Part shown: positions 59,419-64,000 of the stretch, piece by piece
How positions within the stretch are numbered: the first letter of the stretch is position 1
Layout: every line of letters begins with the position of its first letter
DNA from: Bacillus sp. SKDU12
Lineage (GTDB): Bacteria > Bacillota > Bacilli > Bacillales > Bacillaceae
Direction of reading: 5' to 3'
NCBI RefSeq assembly: GCF_010093085.1
Contig: NZ_MSRC01000003.1
Coordinates: forward strand, 248,001-312,000
DNA: 64,000 bases
Notes under the pieces: model-generated
Seen by the model: only the letters and a program-made list of their open reading frames with translations
The model's database searches: none
Told to the model about the DNA's origin: nothing
Translations under genes and position numbers: made by a program

Positions 59419-59520
59419 CAGCGTTTGGCCGGTTAATATGCCTGATATTTCTTTACTCCAGTGCTTTTTATTGATAAAATGCATAATGGACTAAAGTAAC
59501 CGTAAACGGGAGGAACGTTT

Positions 59521-60000
59521 GTGCTGTATTATGTAATCGCACTTCTTATTATTGCAGCCGATCAATTGACAAAATGGCTTGTCGTTAAAAACATGGAGCT
59601 GGGACAAAGCATCCCGATCATTGATCAGGTATTCTATATCACCTCTCATCGCAATACGGGTGCTGCATGGGGGATATTAGCCGGTCAGATGTGGTTTTTC
59701 TACCTCATTACTACTGCGGTTATGATTGGCATTGTTTATTACATACAACGTTACACAAAAGGACAAAGGCTTCTTGGCGTTGCCCTCGGACTAATGCTTG
59801 GCGGTGCCATCGGCAACTTCATAGATCGGGCTGTCAGACAGGAAGTTGTAGATTTTATCCACGTCATCATTGTTGATTACAATTACCCGATTTTTAACAT
59901 CGCGGACTCTTCACTATGCGTCGGCGTCATGCTTTTATTTATACAAATGCTGTTGGACAGCGGGAAAAAGAAAAAGGAGCAAGAGCATGAATCAAATTGA
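59521..60000 (+). CDS. lspA: lipoprotein signal peptidase (signal peptidase II)
   Basis: Membrane aspartic protease that cleaves lipoprotein signal peptides such as that of CtaC in this window, 159 residues with four helices. The catalytic aspartates lie in [13 protein letters not shown] and [14 protein letters not shown] [23 protein letters not shown] is also conserved. The start is the GTG at 59521 behind GGGAGGAACG. The C-terminus runs 14 bases into rluD, a few residues longer than the 168 protein as I recall it. Confidence 0.95.
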   Translation: MLYYVIALLIIAADQLTKWLVVKNMELGQSIPIIDQVFYITSHRNTGAAWGILAGQMWFFYLITTAVMIGIVYYIQRYTKGQRLLGVALGLMLGGAIGNFIDRAVRQEVVDFIHVIIVDYNYPIFNIADSSLCVGVMLLFIQMLLDSGKKKKEQEHESN

Positions 60001-60898
60001 TATAACCGCTACAGAAGAACAAAAAAGTGAGCGGATTGATAAATTTCTGGCATCGACTGAAAATGATTGGTCAAGAACCCAGGTGCAGCAATGGGTGAAA
60101 GACGGGCACGTTATCGTGAACGGAAACCCTGTAAAAGCGAATTATAAAATTCAGGCGGGTGATCAGGTGACTGTCACTATACCTGAGCCTGAAGCGCTCG
60201 ACGTACTGGCAGAACCTATGGATCTGGATGTTTACTATGAAGATCAGGATGTGCTGGTCGTCAATAAACCTCGCGGAATGGTCGTACATCCGGCTCCCGG
60301 TCATCTCACGGGCACACTTGTAAACGGCCTTATGGCTCATTGTACGGACCTGTCCGGCATTAATGGCGTGATGCGTCCAGGGATCGTTCACAGAATCGAT
60401 AAGGATACGTCCGGTTTATTGATGGTGGCGAAAAACGATATGGCACATGAGTCACTAGTAAACCAATTGGTCAATAAAACAGTCACGCGGAAATATACGG
60501 CGGTTGTCCATGGACTTATTTCTCATGATGATGGCACAATTGACGCGCCGATCGGACGGGATAAAAAAGACCGTCAAAGCATGACTGTGACGCGTGATGG
60601 AAAAAATGCTGTCACCCATTTTCATGTGCTGGAGCGTTTTCAGGATTTTTCGTTGGTGGAATGCCAGCTTGAAACAGGAAGGACGCACCAAATTCGTGTT
60701 CATATGAAATATATCGGATTCCCATTAGCAGGCGATCCAAAATACGGTCCGAGAAAAACAATCGATTTTAACGGTCAGGCTCTTCACGCCGGAATTTTAG
60801 GTTTCGATCATCCCCGCACTGGCGAATATATCGAATTTGAAGCGCCGCTTCCGGAGGATATGGCAGAATTAATCGAAAACCTTAGAAGAAATGGTTGA
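59987..60898 (+). CDS. rluD: 23S rRNA pseudouridine synthase (RluD family, YlyB)
   Basis: RluA/RluD-family enzyme of 303 residues predicted to make pseudouridines in 23S rRNA helix 69. It has an N-terminal S4 domain (about 15-75), the catalytic aspartate in [16 protein letters not shown], and [10 protein letters not shown]. The ATG at 59987 follows AAGGAG and overlaps the lspA end by 14 bases. Its stop codon lies inside the -35 hexamer of the pyr promoter. Confidence 0.92.
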   Translation: MNQIDITATEEQKSERIDKFLASTENDWSRTQVQQWVKDGHVIVNGNPVKANYKIQAGDQVTVTIPEPEALDVLAEPMDLDVYYEDQDVLVVNKPRGMVVHPAPGHLTGTLVNGLMAHCTDLSGINGVMRPGIVHRIDKDTSGLLMVAKNDMAHESLVNQLVNKTVTRKYTAVVHGLISHDDGTIDAPIGRDKKDRQSMTVTRDGKNAVTHFHVLERFQDFSLVECQLETGRTHQIRVHMKYIGFPLAGDPKYGPRKTIDFNGQALHAGILGFDHPRTGEYIEFEAPLPEDMAELIENLRRNG

Positions 60899-60923
60899 CA
60901 GACTATTTCTTTTCTGAAATAAT
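60895..60923 (+). promoter_or_regulatory. sigma-A promoter of the pyr operon
   Basis: TTGACA (60895-60900) and AATAAT (60918-60923) are 17 bases apart. The -35 overlaps the rluD stop codon, so the operon starts directly after rluD. Confidence 0.78.
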
Positions 60924-60949
60924 AAACGCAGCTGAATAGATTCTTTAAA

Positions 60950-61055
60950 ACAGTCCAGAGAGGCTGAGAAGGATAACGGATAGACTGGGATGCGTGTATA
61001 TGCGCGCACCTTGTCCCAAAACCCCTCTATGCTCTGGCAGGAGGGGTTTTTTCTT
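60950..61055 (+). promoter_or_regulatory. PyrR-dependent attenuator 1 (upstream of pyrR)
   Basis: The conserved PyrR binding loop AGTCCAGAGAGGCT lies at 60952-60965. A terminator with arms AAAACCCCTC (61017-61026) and GAGGGGTTTT (61041-61050) plus a T-run follows. UMP-bound PyrR stabilises the anti-antiterminator and so favours termination. Confidence 0.93.
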
Positions 61056-61063
61056 CTATATAA

Positions 61064-61627
<564 letters not shown>

Positions 61628-61642
61628 TAGATCACCTTTTTA

Positions 61643-61748
61643 AGGGCAATCCAGAGAGGTTGCAAAGAGGTGCACTACAAAGTCCCGAAAGTATTCGGCA
61701 GGTCTTTGTATGCCTCTTTGCGTAAAAATGAGCAAAGAGGTTTTTTTA
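61643..61748 (+). promoter_or_regulatory. PyrR-dependent attenuator 2 (pyrR-pyrP)
   Basis: The PyrR binding loop AATCCAGAGAGGTT lies at 61648-61661 and a terminator with arms CCTCTTTGC and GCAAAGAGG plus a T-run spans about 61712-61747. An open frame through this region in phase with pyrP is not a real extension. Confidence 0.93.
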
Positions 61749-61801
61749 TACAGTCATTGAGTCATCCTAAAATGAACGTCAACGATCAGGGGGAAATCAA
61801 C

Positions 61802-63109
61802 ATGAGTAAGAAAAAAGTGAATTTAGGAATCAGGGATGTCCCGACACCTTTCTCTTGGGTTACATTCAGCTTGCAGCATTTGTTTGCGATGTTTGGTTCA
61901 ACGATTTTAGTTCCGAAGCTGGTCGGAATGAGTCCTGCGGTAGCCCTGGTGACAAGCGGCATCGGAACACTTGCTTATCTTCTTATTACAAAAGGGCAAA
62001 TTCCGGCGTATCTCGGTTCATCGTTTGCCTTTATTTCTCCAATCATACTGGTAAAAGCGACCGGCGGTCCGGGCGCGGCAATGGTCGGAGCGTTTCTGGC
62101 AGGATTAGTGTATGGACTGATTGCCTTATTGATCAGACAGCTTGGAACAGGATGGCTGATGAAAATTCTTCCGCCTGTAGTCGTAGGACCTGTCATTATC
62201 GTCATCGGGCTGGGGCTTGCGAGCACCGCGGTAAACATGGCGATGTATGCTGATCCGAATGCGAGTGAATTGGTCTACAGCTTAAAGCATTTCAGTGTCG
62301 CAGGCGTTACGCTGGCGATCACGATTATTTGCGCGATTTTCTTACGAGGGTTTCTGAGCTTGATTCCGGTTTTGATCGGAATCATCGGCGGATACTTGTT
62401 TGCCCTTACTCAAGGGATTGTCAATTTCCAGCCAGTGCTTGACGCAAAATGGTTTGCAGTGCCTGAGTTTATCATCCCGTTCAAAGACTATTCACCGGCA
62501 GTAACACTCGGCATTGCAGCGGCTATGGTTCCTGTCGCGTTTGTGACGATGTCGGAGCATATCGGCCACCAAATGGTGCTGAGCAAAGTTGTTGGACAAG
62601 ATTTCATTAAAAAACCGGGACTGCATCGCTCCATTATGGGTGACAGCGTAGCGACAATCCTTGCTTCCTTGATCGGCGGTCCTCCGACAACAACTTACGG
62701 AGAAAACATTGGCGTACTGGCCATCACAAGAGTATTCAGCGTTTTTGTTATCGGCGGCGCGGCAGTGATTGCACTTTGCTTTGGTTTTATCGGCAAAATT
62801 TCAGCGCTGATCAGCTCAGTGCCGTCAGCGGTTATGGGAGGCGTTTCCTTCCTCCTGTTTGGAATCATCGCTTCGAGCGGTCTGAGAATGCTGATTGATA
62901 ACAAAATTGATTATGAAAACAACAGAAACCTTATTATCACATCGGTGATCCTAGTGATCGGTGTAGGAGGCGCTTTTATTCAAGTGTCTCAAGGAGGATT
63001 CCAAGTGTCAGGCATGGCGCTTGCGGCAATCGTAGGTGTCATCTTAAACCTGATTCTTCCGCAAGCGAAGGAAGAGCAGGCAGACACTTCTGAACAACAT
63101 CATATCTAA
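61802..63109 (+). CDS. pyrP: uracil permease
   Basis: Nucleobase/cation symporter of the NCS2 (UraA) family, 435 residues and about 12-14 helices, importing uracil. Family features are LQHLFAMFGSTILVPKLVG at the N-terminus, MSEHIGHQMVLSKVVGQDF near the middle, and GGPPTTTYGENIGVLAITR. The ATG at 61802 follows GGGGGAAATC. It is controlled by attenuators on both sides. Confidence 0.96.
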   Translation: MSKKKVNLGIRDVPTPFSWVTFSLQHLFAMFGSTILVPKLVGMSPAVALVTSGIGTLAYLLITKGQIPAYLGSSFAFISPIILVKATGGPGAAMVGAFLAGLVYGLIALLIRQLGTGWLMKILPPVVVGPVIIVIGLGLASTAVNMAMYADPNASELVYSLKHFSVAGVTLAITIICAIFLRGFLSLIPVLIGIIGGYLFALTQGIVNFQPVLDAKWFAVPEFIIPFKDYSPAVTLGIAAAMVPVAFVTMSEHIGHQMVLSKVVGQDFIKKPGLHRSIMGDSVATILASLIGGPPTTTYGENIGVLAITRVFSVFVIGGAAVIALCFGFIGKISALISSVPSAVMGGVSFLLFGIIASSGLRMLIDNKIDYENNRNLIITSVILVIGVGGAFIQVSQGGFQVSGMALAAIVGVILNLILPQAKEEQADTSEQHHI

Positions 63110-63117
63110 AACCTTTT

Positions 63118-63222
63118 AATGAAAGTCCAGAGAGGCTTGGAAGGGTTATGAAGAGAAGGAAGCTTTGATGCTGCCCTCTATTAACCACACCCCGAGTCTA
63201 TCTAAGACCGGGGTTTTTTTCA
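63118..63222 (+). promoter_or_regulatory. PyrR-dependent attenuator 3 (pyrP-pyrB)
   Basis: The PyrR binding loop AGTCCAGAGAGGCT lies at 63124-63137; a terminator with arms ACCCCG and CGGGGT plus seven T residues lies at about 63188-63221. Confidence 0.92.
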
Positions 63223-63235
63223 GCCTAAAAGTTGA

Positions 63236-64000
<765 letters not shown>

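Noticed and set aside
61670..61801. N-terminal extension of pyrP by 44 codons
   Set aside because: These codons lie in attenuator 2 and its terminator; the family begins at MSKKKVNLG, at the ATG at 61802.

Overview
This window is a chromosomal core segment of a low-GC, endospore-forming Gram-positive bacterium of the Bacillus subtilis species complex. Nearly every gene and its order match what I remember of the B. subtilis stretch from pycA to pyrB (pycA, cta, ylb, dcw cell-wall/division cluster, spoIIG, ylm, ileS, pyr). Many proteins, most clearly the protease Bpr, differ by scattered substitutions from the strain 168 sequences as I recall them, and the gene ylmB, which I remember lying between ylmA and ylmC, is absent. 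I therefore read it as a near relative or divergent strain rather than 168 itself. No insertion sequence, prophage, CRISPR array, rRNA or tRNA was seen.

Layout. 1-1556: 3' part of pycA. 1955-9232: respiratory block, with ctaA (heme A synthase) divergent from ctaB-ctaC-ctaD-ctaE-ctaF-ctaG (heme O synthase, caa3 cytochrome c oxidase and assembly factor). 9269-19000: ylbA-ylbM, a mix of sporulation-associated proteins (YlbB, YlbC, YlbD, YlbJ), the RicF subunit YlbF, coaD, rsmD with a structured leader, the patatin-like YlbK, the Lon-like checkpoint protease YlbL and the tRNA enzyme TmcAL (YlbM). 19140-22240: ylbN-rpmF, gerR, ylbP, panE. 22308-42914: bshC, then the dcw cluster mraZ-rsmH-ftsL-pbpB-spoVD-murE-mraY-murD-spoVE-murG-murB-divIB-ylxW-ylxX-sbp-ftsA-ftsZ. 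43214-50348: bpr, then the sporulation sigma cluster spoIIGA-sigE-sigG. 50500-55794: ylmA, ylmC, ylmD, ylmE, sepF, ylmG, ylmH, divIVA. 55809-58901: T-box-controlled ileS. 59044-60898: ylyA, lspA, rluD. 60895-64000: pyrR, pyrP and the start of pyrB, each preceded by a PyrR attenuator.

How the genes work together. The cta genes build heme A and the caa3 oxidase. The dcw block makes lipid II and the divisome, and SpoVD and SpoVE are sporulation-specific counterparts of the division transpeptidase and its SEDS partner. SpoIIGA activates pro-sigma-E, and sigma-E and sigma-G then drive mother-cell and forespore genes, several of which (gerR, ylbJ, spoVD, ylyA) lie in this same window. The ylm/sepF/divIVA genes place and align the division septum. 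The pyr genes are controlled by the PyrR protein acting on nascent RNA.

I found no convincing undescribed multi-gene system. The more unusual points are a 404-bp gap in place of ylmB, a perfect inverted repeat at the ctaB promoter, two tiny ribosome-binding-site-equipped ORFs upstream of ylbD, a strong hairpin without a T-tract upstream of murG, a triple GTGG operator upstream of mraZ, and a degenerate C-terminal zinc motif in IleS.
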